Shown: piece by piece, positions 31,387 to 42,393 of the stretch
Numbering within the stretch: position 1 is the first letter of the stretch
Layout: each line of letters starts with the position of its first letter
NCBI GenBank assembly: GCA_031761405.1
Contig: JASEVX010000001.1
Coordinates: 114,749,071-114,813,070 of the forward strand
Origin: Serripes groenlandicus
Taxonomy: Eukaryota > Mollusca > Bivalvia > Cardiida > Cardiidae
DNA: 64,000 bases
Reading direction: 5' to 3'
Position numbers and translations under genes: made by a program
Notes under the pieces: model-generated
The model's input: the letters and a program-made list of their open reading frames with translations, nothing else
Told to the model about the DNA's origin: nothing
Database searches by the model: none

Positions 31387-32097
31387 CACCATAACACCAT
31401 TCACGTAAGACTACATCGATTGGTCATTCAAAAGGTCTGCATGCGTACGGAATGAAAATCCACCCTGAGACAAATGCCGTAACACCTGCCAATACATTGG
31501 TCGAAGGGAGATAATTGATTCGAAATCAATAGCTATCATTTTAGATTCTAGATCCATTTGATTGATACTCCGGTCAGATTGATTTTTTTAGATTGTTCGA
31601 CCATTATAATAATCCAAGAGCAGACTGTGGATATAAAAATCTTAATCAATTAATCGTCGGAAATGTTCAAATCGAACTGCTCTATTAGGCACACATAAAT
31701 GTCAATAAATAATTATCAATAAATCTAGTTTCCATATTCGTCTCCGTTACTGCATGAAATGCACTTTTCAAAATAAAATCGAACATACTTTCCTTTTTCC
31801 CTTTTATACACTTTATCCAGCAAATTCAGACACTATTGTTTTCCTCGTAATTCAAATTTGTCTGGACTTACGTGCATTTATGTACATGCATGGAAAGCAT
31901 GACATACACGACGGAGAAAATGATGCTGTCTTCTGATATACTTAACATATCTTTAAATCCTATGTTGCAGGTACTCAAAATAAATACATGTGTACTCAAA
32001 AAACAGGTTTGTTTCCGAAAATATGGGTGATATGATCGGAAAGAACCGGTTCGGTTAACTTTTGTTCTAGTAATTAAACAACCGCTCCGTTATATAA
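31387..32097. other. Unassigned, with a weak hairpin-F relative
   Basis: At 31955-32012 AATCCTATGTTGCAGGTACTC and TGTACTCAAAAAACAGGTTT are both hairpin-F arm-like, with the centre lost. Otherwise nothing is recognised. Confidence 0.4.
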
Positions 32098-32440
32098 CAG
32101 TGGCGTAGCTCCCTTTAGGCACTGTAGGCACGTGCCTACACATTTTTTTCTAAAAATGCCCCAACATGCAGCTGCAGCGATACACATTTGCGTAATGTAT
32201 CGACCAGATCAGCCTGCGCTGTCCGCGCAGACTGATCCGGCCGACACATTCCGTCTGAGGGGGATAAATAGAGTAGTGATTCCCCGAAACAGAAAATCCA
32301 CAGGAGGCGAAAAGTGTATATCCGGGTACGCCTGTGTGGCATGCTTAGGCTGATCCGGGTTGATACTTTACGCAGAGTCGACAATGATGATTTTCTCACG
32401 AGACGGCCTACACATTGATTATTGCAAAGCTACGCCCCTG
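32098..32440 (-). mobile_element. MITE-C composite
   Basis: CAGTGGCGTAGCTCCCTTTAG to GCAAAGCTACGCCCCTG with flanks TATAA / AATAA (4 of 5 match). Structure as in the 6038 copy: sub-terminal GTAGGCACGTGCCTAC, then GCAGCTGCAGCGATACAC, then the MITE-B core. Confidence 0.85.
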
Positions 32441-32683
32441 AATAATAAAATACAGGTTCATATCATGTTTATATACATAATCAGGTTCCCTAATATAGGT
32501 ATTTGGGACTTTTGACATACATACATACATACATTGCATGTGGGAAACGGTTAAATGGGTTGTTCTTAATCCACAGCTGTCGTCAATATGCCCTTTACAT
32601 AACTTCACATATTTTACACAATTCACTTAATAGAAGATAAATTTGTCAACGTTTGTATCCGTTGTTTGCAATTGTCCTTATCT

Positions 32684-32965
32684 TAACCCCTTTCCCACAT
32701 ACAACATATATATGCAGTAGACGAAAACATATAAATAATGATATAGAAAATCTCTACTACAGAAAGTGTAAATATTGAATAGAGTTGAAAACATTGTGTC
32801 CGAGGGTAAAAATGCTTATAGTGAGCAGTTTCTCTTTTTGTTGTCAAAAGTTTATATTCCAACTTAATCCAATAACAAAACTTTCTTTTAGAGAGATTTT
32901 CCAATTATTGCTAAGATTTTTTTCAAAGTCGTTTGCTGCAGAAGAGTTGTATGTTAGTAAGGGTA
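32684..32965 (+). mobile_element. PB-A MITE, diverged long form
   Basis: TTAACCCCTTTCCCACATAC at left, GTCGTTTGCTGCAGAAGAG and TTAGTAAGGGTACA at right. About 280 bp, because both halves keep a long-arm block (CTCTACTACAGAAAGTG and TTTTAGAGAGATTTTCC), making this copy symmetric. Confidence 0.75.
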
Positions 32966-33080
32966 CAGTGCAAACATAAGAATCGTGCTCCATTCAAATC
33001 ATTCTCTGACGTCAATGAAACATCGTCTTATAAGGCGGCTGAACAGAATTGTTTAGTTGATGCTTGTCTATCTCACTATA

Positions 33081-33275
33081 TCGAGGGCTTGGCGTGAAAC
33101 AGTTGTAACTAAAAACCTATTTTGAAAACCCTAGTTTAGGGGCAATTTTGACCCTTTTGTAAACAATGCAAATATAGGTGCCATTGCTCACAACGAGCAA
33201 TGGCACCTAAATTTCCATTGTTTACCAAGAAAAATTACCAATTTTAGTTACAACCGTTTCACGCCAAGCCCGCGA
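33081..33275 (-). mobile_element. MITE-D, internally deleted
   Basis: Flanked by TA both sides (CTATA before, TAGAT after). It lacks the ~50-bp GCTTATAAAGACTTTATGGC block next to one end. Central hairpin intact. Confidence 0.88.
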
Positions 33276-33361
33276 TAGATATAGGCATCTATAGGCAAAT
33301 GCCTTAAATTAATAAAATGTTTTGAATTGCTTTGTATTGTATTGTATTGTTTTATTATATA

Positions 33362-33622
33362 CACTACTAGTGTAGTGGTAAAGCCTCCGCCTCGGGTGTC
33401 GGAGGACGCGGGTTCGATCCCCGGCCGGGCCTTATCAAAGTCTTGAAAAAATGATATTAATGGCTTCTCTACTTCGCGCTCAGGGTTGCGGGGTTATCTT
33501 AACAACTTACTGGCTGGTGTCAGGATACATGGACAAGTAGTACTGGTAACTTACCCATGAACTGCCGTGATATAACTGAACACCTGTTGACAGCGGCGTA
33601 TCACACCAAGCAATCAATTGAC
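33362..33622 (+). mobile_element. SINE-2, full length
   Basis: tRNA-like head with A-box-like TAGTGTAGTGG and perfect B box GGTTCGATCCC (33411-33421), ending CCCCGGCCGGGCC. Body: AATGATATTAATGGCTTCTC, GCGCTCAGGGTTGCGGGGTT, CTGGCTGGTGTCAGG, then CTGCCGTGATATAACTGAAC and GACAGCGGCGTATCACACC. A short (TTGTA)n run sits just upstream at 33332-33352. Confidence 0.88.
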
Positions 33623-33912
33623 GTATCCTACAAACCGGTACATTTTCCCATGACGACGTCCTTCATACACCGGTATATCAAATGCACCAGGACGTGAATG
33701 CCTTGTTCAAAAATTCAAAAGACGTGAAACGAACTAGTCAGTTACATAATGTCAAACGTAAATGGTAAGCTGGATTGAGTGTCCAACATCAAAGGAGTGA
33801 TGTTATATCGCCCGAAGATGGAAACTAAAAAAAAAGGCATCACATTTACGTTGTTCAAATAGACCTAGGACACTCGGTTTTATATGGAGGGTAATTTTAC
33901 CTCTTCAGAGTT

Positions 33913-34148
33913 TTAACTCTTTCCCTCATACGACAATTCTGCAGCAGACGACTTTGAACGTATTTTGTCAAAAAATAGAAAAATCTCCATAATTGAATGG
34001 ATAACCTATGACAAAAAAGTGGAAAACATTGTGGCAAAAGGAGAAATTGCACGTTTTGTGAAATTTCTTCTTTTGTCACTATGTTTTTTAAAAGCCGTCT
34101 GCTGCAGAGGCGTCAGAAAGCGTCTGTCTATATGATGGAAAGGGTTAA
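33913..34148 (+). mobile_element. PB-A MITE, complete
   Basis: TTAA at both ends. Centre reads ATTGCACGTTTTGTGAAAT, a variant of the 13077 copy that has lost part of the stem pairing. Confidence 0.92.
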
Positions 34149-34279
34149 CTCGTTACAAAATAGACCACACGGGTCGATCTATGAGTATCAATTTGCCTTC
34201 ACCTACTTTTTAAAGTATGTAGTCGACCAAGCTCGTTAGCTTTTTCCTCCTGAACTTTTAAAACTAAATCCAGCATTAT

Positions 34280-34435
34280 ACCGATGGCTTGGCGTCAGAT
34301 TGAGCAATGGCACCTAAATTTCCATTGTTTACCAATAAAAATGATTTAACGCTTATAAAGACTTTATGGCGAGGTAATTCACCTTGGTAAAAACATACCA
34401 ATTTTAGTTACAACCGTTTCACGCCAAGCCCTCGA
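34280..34435 (-). mobile_element. MITE-D, one arm deleted
   Basis: Starts CCGATGGCTTGGCGTCAG and jumps directly into the central hairpin's second stem (GAGCAATGGCACC). The other arm is complete to CACGCCAAGCCCTCGA. Flanks TA / TA. Confidence 0.85.
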
Positions 34436-34567
34436 TACCATGCAATCCGCGAACGCCATACACTCCGTGTATTCGTAGCTGCATCGTCTTAATGTCGGTT
34501 TTCGGGAGCAGTGATCCATATATGACTATCAATTTATATTTCTAAAGCATACTATAATCCTTATATT

Positions 34568-34690
34568 CCTCCGCTGTAGCCGAGTGGGAGCGCGCAATAC
34601 TTGATACATGGCGTCCCGGGTACGACTCCTACTCGCGGCGGTCGTCGTGGAATACCCTTTGGTAAGGACCATCAATCAGAGCTCTAGATA
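34568..34690 (+). mobile_element. SINE-3, 5' head
   Basis: tRNA-like head CCGCTGTAGCCGAGTGGGAG ... GGGTACGACTCC (worn B box) then GCGGCGGTCGTCGTGGAATAC. Similar head to 48346. Confidence 0.6.
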
Positions 34691-34734
34691 AGTTGTTGTT
34701 ATTGCCTGTTCTTAATGTAACAGTCATAAGAGAT

Positions 34735-34803
34735 CTCATCCAACCAGGGCTCGAATCGTGGACCTTTTTCATCCGAAGTCGAACACTCTACCACGTTGCT
34801 ATA
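34735..34803 (-). repeat. tRNA-like SINE head, isolated
   Basis: Minus-strand sequence CGTGGTAGAGTGTTCGAC with CACGATTCGAGCCC has A and B box spacing. No SINE body is attached. Confidence 0.5.
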
Positions 34804-34979
34804 AAAGCTTGATCTAAATCAAGGCAGTTTAAGTGTCCTCTTTTACATATACCTTGGCTACATAAAATGTTGTATTACCCTTCAAATCCTATGTACCAAC
34901 AACATAGTGTTTGATTAGGCAATGAGAAAAACATAATGGAGAAAAGACCTGTTCAACCGCTTTCCACCTCTCGACTTCT

Positions 34980-35095
34980 AAAGACATATTCCAGTACTGG
35001 TTACTGACTCAGGGATAATAAGGGTACGGACTCTTGTCGTTATATAACTGAAATATTGTTGAAAACAGCGTAAACATCCCCAATAAATCCTATTC
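34980..35095 (+). mobile_element. SINE 3' domain fragment
   Basis: CCAGTACTGGTTACTGACTC, GTCGTTATATAACTGAAATA and TTGAAAACAGCGTAAAC are the shared SINE tail. It may be the 3' end of the 34568 element, separated by insertions. Confidence 0.6.
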
Positions 35096-35489
35096 CTTCA
35101 ACATGTTTGAACTTAAGTTCAACTTGAGTTATTGATAGATAGGTTGATAAAATGATAAAGAATAATATGCGTTTTCAATTAGCAAAACCGAATAACCTTT
35201 AAGTAAATGTATTGTCGTGATTTAATAAGGCGCGTTTTACATACCAATTACATTGAAACCACAGACCAAAACCCACATCAATGGTTTAGATAACATGTGT
35301 AATATACGGGAGAGTGATTTTTTAATGTTTTGATCTATGATATATAGGTATTATGCATAAATAAAGTAAACCTTGCATAAAAACTAACATACACTTTGAA
35401 GATGGGCCGTTGTTATTGAGTATTTCCGTTAAACATGTAAAAACCATCTTGCAAGTCGGACTGTTAACGTTCTTTTTTATTTGTTTGTC
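35096..35489. other. No recognisable feature
   Basis: AT-rich, nothing recognised. Confidence 0.4.
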
Positions 35490-35765
35490 GAGCCCCGATA
35501 GCTCTGTCTGTAACGGCGAGGGCTATCAATCAAGGGTTTATGGGTTCGAACCCCGGCTCCACCATTTATTAATTATTTCCGATGATTGATAAAAGTCATT
35601 GTGGCAATCGTCATTCTTCTTCCAGCAATGGGCTAAATAGTCTATTCGAGAAAGAAGTCAGTTGCCTGAGATGTATATAATGTGTGATACTGGTGCGAGA
35701 CACGTTAGCTCATTCGGCCGTCATGATATAACTGAAATATCGTTGAAAAACGGCTTTAAAATCCA
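35490..35765 (+). mobile_element. SINE-1, full length
   Basis: Head AGCCCCGATAGCTCTGTCTG (A box) and perfect B box GGTTCGAACCCC; body with GAAGTCAGTTGCCTGAG and TGATACTGGTGCGAG; 3' domain CGTCATGATATAACTGAAAT and AACGGCTTTAAAATCC. A clear target duplication is not visible. Confidence 0.85.
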
Positions 35766-35771
35766 TCCAAT

Positions 35772-36376
35772 ACAGTGGACTCGAGATAAATCGAACATAT
35801 TAAAATTCGAATTTATCGTTTAACTCGAACATGGGATAATTCGTATGTATCGTTTTACTCGAACATGGGATAATTCGAATGTATCGTTTAATTCGAACAT
35901 GGGATAATTCGAATGTATCGTTTAACTCGAACATGGGATAATTCGAATGTATCATTTTACTCGAACATGGGATAATTCGAATGTATTGTTTTACTCGAAC
36001 ATGGGATAATTCGAATGTATCGTTTAATTCGAACATGGGATAATTCGAATGGATCGTTTAACTCGAACATGGGATAATTCTAATGTATTGTTTTACTCGA
36101 ACATGGGATAATTCGAATGTATTGTTTTACTCGAACATGGGATAATTCGAATGTATTGTTTTACTCGAACATGGGATAATTCGAATGTATCGTTTAACTC
36201 GAACATGGGATAATTCGAATGTATTGTTTTACTCGAACATGGGATAATTCGAATGTATTGTTTTACTCGAACTATGGATAATTCGAATGTATCGTTTTAC
36301 TCGAACATAGGATAATTCGAATGTATCGTTTTACTCGAACATGGGATAATTCGAATGTATCGTTTAACTCGAACAA
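35772..36376 (+). repeat. 34-bp array, ~17 copies, next to a pogo-like terminus
   Basis: The array unit is about TCGAATGTATCGTTTAACTC plus GAACATGGGATAAT, 34 bp. It starts right after CAGTGGACTCGAGATAAATC-GAAC preceded by TA, which looks like a Tc1/pogo (Tigger)-type terminus. Units alternate between CGTTTAACTC, CGTTTTACTC and TGTTTTACTC. A matching second terminus is not seen; the last unit fades into GAACAATTTCCTTGAAC. Confidence 0.9.
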
Positions 36377-36479
36377 TTTCCTTGAACATATCCGTCTTTC
36401 GAAAGCAGAGGAGAAACTGTTCTGATTGATCATACAAGCAATGAGAACTGCTGCTGTGCTGTTTACTGAATATGTCTTG

Positions 36480-36730
36480 TTTACATGGAGTAATACGCCT
36501 CTTTCAAGAATGTTTCAGTTATATCACTGCGTTTCCTGTGTAAGTTATTGTTACTTCTTGTCTCGTTATCCTGACACCAGTGAGCCAGTCGTAATACTAA
36601 CCTTACAATTGAGAACGCAAAGGACGCAAAGCTATCAAAACAATGTTTTGGTATGATCCAATCGGGGATCAAACCCGCGACCTCTCGGATTCGTGGCGGG
36701 CCTACTACCAGTAGACCACCGAGCCGGGAA
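36480..36730 (-). mobile_element. SINE-2, near full length
   Basis: Minus strand: head CGGCTCGGTGGTCTACTGG, B box GGTTTGATCCCC, body CATACCAAAACATTG and GGTTAGTATTACGACTGGC, tail GCAGTGATATAACTGAAAC. The GCGGCGTTAAA end is truncated. Confidence 0.85.
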
Positions 36731-37585
36731 CTTTATTTTGCTAGCGTTTGCAATTAATAAGTTAGAATAACGATATGAGATTTATAAAGAATGCACCGCT
36801 TGTAAAAGGCATCTAGTACATTGTTGGGTTTGGTTATCACCTAACGCTATATCGGTGAATCGAATGATTGGTATCTAATCATTATACATTAAGCCGAGTC
36901 GTGCATGCAATTAGAGAGCTCAGTTCTTACTCCGTTGTCTGGCACCATTTAAAGTTACATTGACGTAAACCTAGTGGTGCTACACTTCTAGTCGTTTATC
37001 AGAAGATGATGTATTGGTTGTATTACATATAAGCGGACAATGAAGACTCTCGTGAGACGATACACGTGCGCAAGCTCATCTCATTATTCACTGTACGCCA
37101 ATGGAATGAGACACCATTTCCCCCAGACGCAGCGAAACTCCATTCCATATTTCACGATAATTTGATCAATTACATTTCCTTAAAGAACACATTAAAGGAC
37201 ATTTATTGTTTGTTTTTTCTCGTACGGCTACACACAGAACACCTGTATCGTGTGAACAAATATACATGACTTGTGTATTCATTCATCATAGTTTTTCTTC
37301 ATCCGTTAATTAATGTTCTGTACATGAAATCCGAGCCTTCACTTTGATAATTATATACTTGTGTATTTGGTTCACGTACGTTATTAGTAAACCTTACGTG
37401 CTCAACTCAGTCCTTGTATAACAAAGTGAAAGGTATACGAAGCGCAATGATTTAATACAAAAAGTAAACCCGTTTCCGATTATATCGACTTTGGTCAACA
37501 GGGGTCAGTTCCATTTGTATTCAACCGTAATGAGTAGTACTGTGTCCTGCTACCTGGACTAATTGCGTCACACCCACTTATATAT
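36731..37585. other. Unassigned stretch
   Basis: At 37030-37080 GCGGACAATGAAGACTC and GTGAGACGATACACGTGCG belong to the weak dispersed motif noted at 17563. The 67-codon frame at 37066 is not recognised. Confidence 0.4.
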
Positions 37586-37797
37586 ATAACCCTTTCCCAC
37601 ATGCAGACGCATCAGCAACAGATGACTTTTGAAAATAGTGTGGCAAAAGAAGAAATGTTCATAATGACCAAAATGTTTTCATCTTTAATCAAACATTCTA
37701 CTTTCATTAATAACGAGTTTCTTTATGTTTTCCTAAATGTTTTAAAAAATGGTCGTCTTCTGTAATCGTATATGTGTTGTATGAGGCAAAGGGTTAA
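37586..37797 (-). mobile_element. PB-A MITE, centre deleted
   Basis: TATAACCCTTTCCCACATGC to ATGAGGCAAAGGGTTAA. One hairpin stem is missing (GAAATGTTCATAATGACC). Confidence 0.75.
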
Positions 37798-37805
37798 AAT
37801 AAGTA

Positions 37806-38049
37806 ATATGAGCCGTCCCGCGGGAAAACGTCAACTTGTGACCGGCATAGGAAAGTACAACTTCAACAGTTTAAGGACAACACATACCTCGGATGTTCTG
37901 CACCTTCAATCAGCCATAGCACGTGTCATGGTTTTTTGTCATCAAGTTATTCTAGTATGTATGTTTGATGTCAACGGAAAAGACCATAGTAAGCCGTCTA
38001 ATTTGATATCATAGTCACTGCAACCAAAGATCAGATTGGCTTTTATATA
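37806..38049 (+). repeat. Dispersed unit H, copy 2, with a B-like left end
   Basis: It starts TATGAGCCGTCCCGCGGG, a MITE-B left terminus, then becomes unit H (from about 37826) as at 22992, and ends TTTTATATATG, joining a second B element. The whole 37808-38249 segment therefore has B termini at both ends. Confidence 0.8.
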
Positions 38050-38249
38050 TGAGCCGTTTGCGCAGACTGATCCGGTCCGACACATTCCGTCGCAGGGGGA
38101 TAGAGGTATAGAGTAATGATTTCTGAAACAGAAATTTCACAGGAGGCGAACAGTGTCTATCCGGGTAAGCCTGCTCGGCATGCTTAGGCCGATCCGGGTC
38201 GATACTTTACGCAAATTCCACAATGTTGGTTTTATCGCGGGACGGCTCA
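38050..38249 (-). mobile_element. MITE-B, left arm deleted
   Basis: TGAGCCGTTTGCGCAGAC to TTATCGCGGGACGGCTCA, same deletion as the 23217 copy, consistent with joint copying with unit H. Confidence 0.85.
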
Positions 38250-38938
38250 TATGTTGCGGTCTGCAAGAGGTAGTGCCCGAGAAACAGTCTGAGTACTTTG
38301 ATTATTCCATTCAAGTCAGTACATCATCGAAATGATGTGTTCCATTGGAATCTCATACGAATCTATATAAAGAAGTAAACACTGCTTCAATCATAAAATA
38401 AATGATGATTATGTCAAAAAGGCGTAACTACAGCTTAAAACAGGAGTGAAGTTACACGTCCCTGAATGGAAATCAGCTTGTGAAATGAGCCTTGCAATGT
38501 GTAAAACGACCTGCAATAATATTACAATTTTAAGAAGATTCCGTTTTTAACTACATATTCAAAGTATTTTCAACTGGCAACGAAACTTTTTCCGATAAAC
38601 TCAAGGTGTTTAAGTAACTGATTGTCGAAAAGGGACATTTCTGATCAGACTGTGCGAACTCGCAGCTTGATCTGAATCTTCTCTGAGTTTAAACTCACGA
38701 AGTTTGGTTTTTACCGTGCCGTAGTCCAATTATATACACGTGTTACTATTTATGTTAATCAATCCGCATGATCTTCTACAATAATCTGTACAGATAATCT
38801 GCTATATAATACAGTATCAAATGTACCCGTGTTTTTACACCAGCATTATTATATTACTGTTTTTGATAGTTGTTTGTTTATCTTACAGACAATCGATGCC
38901 TTGTCATCTCGTTATAAATAGAACTGACATGTTAGCAA
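38250..38938. other. Unassigned stretch
   Basis: 38640-38725 (GACTGTGCGAACTCGCAGC, TTGGTTTTTACCGTG) may be a very old MITE-B-like relic. Otherwise nothing is recognised. Confidence 0.4.
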
Positions 38939-39171
38939 TGAGCCGTCCCACGAGAAAAGTATCGACCCGGACCAGCCTAAGCATGCCGCTCAGGCTAACC
39001 CGGACAGACACTTTTCGCCTCCGGTGGATTTTCTGTTTGAGGAATCTTTACTCTATACATCTATCACCTTAAGACGGAATATGTCGGCCCGGATTAGCCT
39101 GCGCGGATTGCGATCTGGGTCGATACATTACGCAGAGTCCATAATATTGGTTTTCTCATGGAACGGCTCTA
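38939..39171 (+). mobile_element. MITE-B, two small deletions
   Basis: TGAGCCGTCCCACGAGAAAA then directly GTATCGACCCGG: the AACATTGTGGACTCTGCG block is missing on the left. The inner right arm is shortened (GCGCGGATTGCGATCTGG). Right terminus TCATGGAACGGCTCT. Confidence 0.85.
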
Positions 39172-39299
39172 ATTAGTATAAGTCATGAACGTGTTGCTGA
39201 CTTGTATTACTTACAAATATTGACATTTGTGAAAAGATGCATACTCTATGACTAACTTAATATAATATGTAGTAGACTCACGCTATTTCGAACATATCG

Positions 39300-39543
39300 G
39301 TTGATTGATTGTTTGTTTGGTGTTTTCATGCCACTTTTAACAATTGTTTCAGTTATATCACGGCATTTCCTGGGTTAGTCACCAGTACCATTGGTTCATA
39401 TATCCGTACACCAGTCAGTCACCCGCGCCAAGGGGGGTAGCCATTACTACCATTATTAAAAAGTCGTTAGTATGACCCGCTCAGGGATCGATCCCGCGAC
39501 CTCCCGCACTAGAAGCGGACGCTCTACCAGTACACCACCGATT
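39300..39543 (-). mobile_element. SINE-2, near full length
   Basis: Minus strand: head GAATCGGTGGTGTACTGGTA, perfect B-box-like GGGATCGATCCC, body and tail ending TGAAAACACCAAACAAAC and a short CAAT tail. Just upstream (39276-39298) lies AGACTCACGCTATTTCGAAC, a possible second pogo-like terminus fragment. Confidence 0.85.
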
Positions 39544-39765
39544 CTTTTTTTTTTAAATCAGCGTAGCAATGACGTTGACAGCAATAATTCGGTAATAACA
39601 CCATCGTTTCCTAGGTGTCTCGCACCTTAAAATTCAGGCAACTGGCTACCTTCACGAACACACCACCAGCTATGTGTGGAAGACGTGTATCTTCAGTAAT
39701 AATGAATCAGAGACCTCTGGATCGGTGGCAGCACGTGTTACCGACTGAGCTATCTCGGCAGGAGC
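39544..39765 (-). mobile_element. SINE, distinct head, full length
   Basis: Minus strand: GCCGAGATAGCTCAGTCGGT is an excellent A box; the B box is worn. Body contains CTTCCACACATAGCTGG and GGTGCGAGACACC, with a T/A-rich end at 39544-39553. It lies directly against the neighbouring SINE-2, in the same orientation. Confidence 0.75.
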
Positions 39766-40147
39766 TTTCACTTACAAACACCATACGAATGTAAAGGGTT
39801 TTTTCCAGCGACACAATTAACAAACCATGTACATTTAGATGCGAAATCTGCAATTGTCAATAAAATATCACGGTAATTGTTTTTTTCTACAGTGCACGTC
39901 TCAGTTATGTAAAGAGTAAATTTTCCTGTCAGACAGGGCTATCTATTTTATTTGCATTTTTAATTTTTACCTCAATAACTGACGGATGGTCTCCTCACTA
40001 AACATGAAATGCCTATTAGAAACTGGATACGTCATACATTGAAGATAAATGGCACAGAAAATCGTAAGAACTTTAAGCTTCACGCTAATCCAGTACACAT
40101 AGTTACAGACTTATTCGCCCACATTCACCTTGTATTATCCTCATATA
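39766..40147. other. No recognisable feature
   Basis: About 380 bp of AT-rich sequence, nothing recognised. Confidence 0.4.
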
Positions 40148-40396
40148 TCGAGGGCTTGGCGTGAAACCGTTGTAACTAAAAACCTATTTTGAAAACCCTG
40201 GTTTAGGAGCAATTTTGACCCCTTTGTAAACAATGCAAATTTAGATGCCATTGCTCAGAACGAGCAATGGCACCTAAATTTTCATTGTTTACCAAGAAAA
40301 ATGATTTAATGCTTATAAATACTTTATGGCGAGGTGATTAACCTTGGTAAAAAAAATACCAATTTTAGTTACAACCGTTTCACGCCAAGCCCTCGA
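40148..40396 (-). mobile_element. MITE-D, complete
   Basis: 249 bp with TA on both sides (CATATA / TATG). Termini are exact reverse complements over at least 20 bp. Confidence 0.93.
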
Positions 40397-40464
40397 TATG
40401 TCTTTGAACGGCATGTTTTCGTTGCAAATTAAAATGAGTCATGTATTCATATTTTGTTGGATTT

Positions 40465-40560
40465 TGTATGAATGGTGTTTTACACCGTTTTCAACATTTT
40501 GTCTGTCTTATCTCAGCGTTTCCCGGATAAATTACCAGTATTTCAAATATACGTACTACC
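40465..40560 (-). mobile_element. SINE-2 3' fragment
   Basis: GTGTTTTACACCGTTTTC, TATCTCAGCGTTTCCCGG and ATTACCAGTATTTC match the 3' third of SINE-2. Confidence 0.6.
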
Positions 40561-40659
40561 TCAGTGTCAGAAGTATTCTTGAGATTTGCCATTGTGAAAG
40601 AAACATCCGGACGTGGCTCTTATACCAAAGCATGTCAACCGTTTCGCAAATACATGTAC

Positions 40660-40791
40660 ATCAATGACTTTGAATAATTTCATTGGAAATTGGAAAAAAC
40701 GTCATCAATTTCTTCTTTTTTCACAATGTTTTCAAAAAGTCGTCTGCTGCAGATACGTCTAATTGTGTCTGTAGGAGGGAAAGCGTTATCA
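40660..40791 (+). mobile_element. PB-A fragment, right half
   Basis: ATTTCTTCTTTTTTCACAATG, AAAGTCGTCTGCTGCAG and GGAGGGAAAGCGTTA. Confidence 0.65.
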
Positions 40792-41010
40792 GTTACATTG
40801 GTATACTCGTGCGTTACGACGTCGACGAAATGAAACTTTCTTACTGACATGGATTTCTTCGTTTGCCTCAATGTTTTCTATATATCGTCGTTTGCAGCAG
40901 ATGCGTTAACAAGTGTTTGTAAGGGTGGATGGGGGTTATCAGTTAGATTTAGCTTCACTTGTGTTACCTCGTTGAGGAAATTAAACGTTCTTATTGACGT
41001 GGATTTGTTG
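40787..41010 (+). repeat. Diverged direct repeat, ~150-bp period
   Basis: TATCAGTTACATTGG...TACTGACATGGATTTCTTC and, 150 bp later, TATCAGTTAGATTTAG...ATTGACGTGGATTTGTTG are diverged copies, each preceded by a PB-A-like right end (GTCGTCTGCTGCAGATACG / CGTCGTTTGCAGCAGATGCG). This suggests an old tandem duplication of PB-A end plus flank. Confidence 0.55.
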
Positions 41011-41339
41011 ATACCCCGACCCGGAAAAACATCCGAAAGGGCAAACAAAACTAGATACTGTAGGCACTTTGATCTTTGACATTTGAAAGGGGTAGGACGG
41101 CAAACTACGCAAATACTTCGAGAGGTGTTGGGTAAATCCGGAAACCCTAGGCGGCGCTGTGATGCTCTCTTGGCGACCTGACACGTCCTTGCTATTATTA
41201 TATGGCGTACGTCTGCTTTGAGGAATGAGCTATTTCTCCACATTGTTTTCAATTCTGTTACAAATTGTGTCGTCTGTTGCAACTTTGAAAGTGTTAATAT
41301 AGGTTCGCACACGTTTATAGAACTTTATTCATATTTTTA
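41011..41339. other. No recognisable feature
   Basis: The 144-codon minus frame 40878-41312, the longest in the window, spans this and the direct repeat. It shows no recognised domain. Confidence 0.4.
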
Positions 41340-41566
41340 ACTTTCCCCCCACATGTATACAATAAATCTTCATCAAACGACTTTGAAATCATTCAAGAAA
41401 ACGTATGGAAAATCTCTACAAATGAAAATTATTTGAAAAGAGATGAACACATTGTGGTAAGGGAAGAAATCGCTTATGTTGATCAATTTCTCTTGTTGTC
41501 ACGATGTTTTCAACACGTCGCCTGCTACAGGGGCACCAGAAAGCATCTGTATGGGGTAAAGGGTAA
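41340..41566 (+). mobile_element. PB-A MITE, diverged
   Basis: TTCCCCCCACATGTATAC at left; GTCGCCTGCTACAGGGGC and GGGGTAAAGGGTAAA at right. The central stem is preserved with mismatches (GATCAATTTCTC). Confidence 0.75.
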
Positions 41567-41883
41567 ACATCGCGTATAGCGGGATAAGGGTTAGATATTA
41601 ATAATACAAAAGATAACTAACAGACATCCTTTATTTGTTTTGTCGAAAACTATTTGTTGCCTCTGAGTTCATTTTGGTTCGGGTACTGATAACATGTTTA
41701 ATATCCAAGAACGGAAGTGTACTCTGTTATTGACTATTAGAGATTTGTAGAGGGAAATTAATTCATCTCATCATATACTCATATCAAGTGTTGAATCCAT
41801 AACAGAAGTAACTGCATTCTAAGACCGGATGGTAGCTAAAATCAAATGACCAGATGGCAATCTGTATCAATATAAACGCGACT
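41567..41883. other. No recognisable feature
   Basis: Nothing recognised. Confidence 0.4.
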
Positions 41884-42060
41884 TTAACCCTTTACCACAT
41901 ACGGCAGTTTTAGCAGCAGACGACTTTAATAAAACATCGAGACAAAACTATGAACAACTTTATAACTGAAAGTATAATGATTGAATATAGTTGCAAAAAG
42001 CATTGCTCAGTATGAGTAATTTCTGTGTTTAAACATAACCTGCTGCAGGTGCGTTAAAAT
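41884..42060 (+). mobile_element. PB-A MITE, older, right end replaced
   Basis: TTAACCCTTTACCACATACG; the right end reads AACCTGCTGCAGGTGCG and TTAAAATG and then passes straight into the next copy. Confidence 0.7.
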
Positions 42061-42237
42061 GTGCAAAAAATAGAAAATCTCTATAATTGAATGGATAACC
42101 TATGACATAAAGTCGAAAGCATTGTGGTAAAAGGAGAAATTGCTCGTTTTGGGCAATTTCTTCTTTTTTCACTATGATTTCAAAAAGCCGTCTGCTGCTG
42201 AGGGGTCAAAAAGCGTCTATGTGAGGGAAAGGGTTAA
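42061..42237 (+). mobile_element. PB-A MITE, left terminus missing
   Basis: Begins in the long arm (AAAAATAGAAAATCTCTATA) and runs cleanly to GAGGGAAAGGGTTAA. A younger copy fused head-to-tail to the previous one. Confidence 0.85.
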
Positions 42238-42393
42238 ACAACGATTAATCGATCCTGTATTGATTATTGATCTCAGCATCAGTGTATTCTAGTAAGCTTA
42301 TTAGACGGTTTTGCCAATAACTGATACCTCGAAAGAGGATTACGTAGACTAACATGTAGATACGACTGATCCTTGCCTAAACCGTTTGTTTAA

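Noticed and set aside
33364..33427. Possible functional tRNA genes at 20064, 33364, 35493 and others
   Set aside because: A and B boxes are present, but acceptor stems do not pair properly and each is followed by a SINE body and tail, so they are SINE heads.
35800..36036. Open frame with repeated MFELNDTFELSHVR segments
   Set aside because: It is the 34-bp array read through; three units give a 34-residue period. No start context or conservation of frame.
40878..41312. Longest open frame in the window, 144 codons on the minus strand
   Set aside because: It crosses an old direct repeat and PB-A debris and shows no domain. This length is expected by chance in 64 kb.
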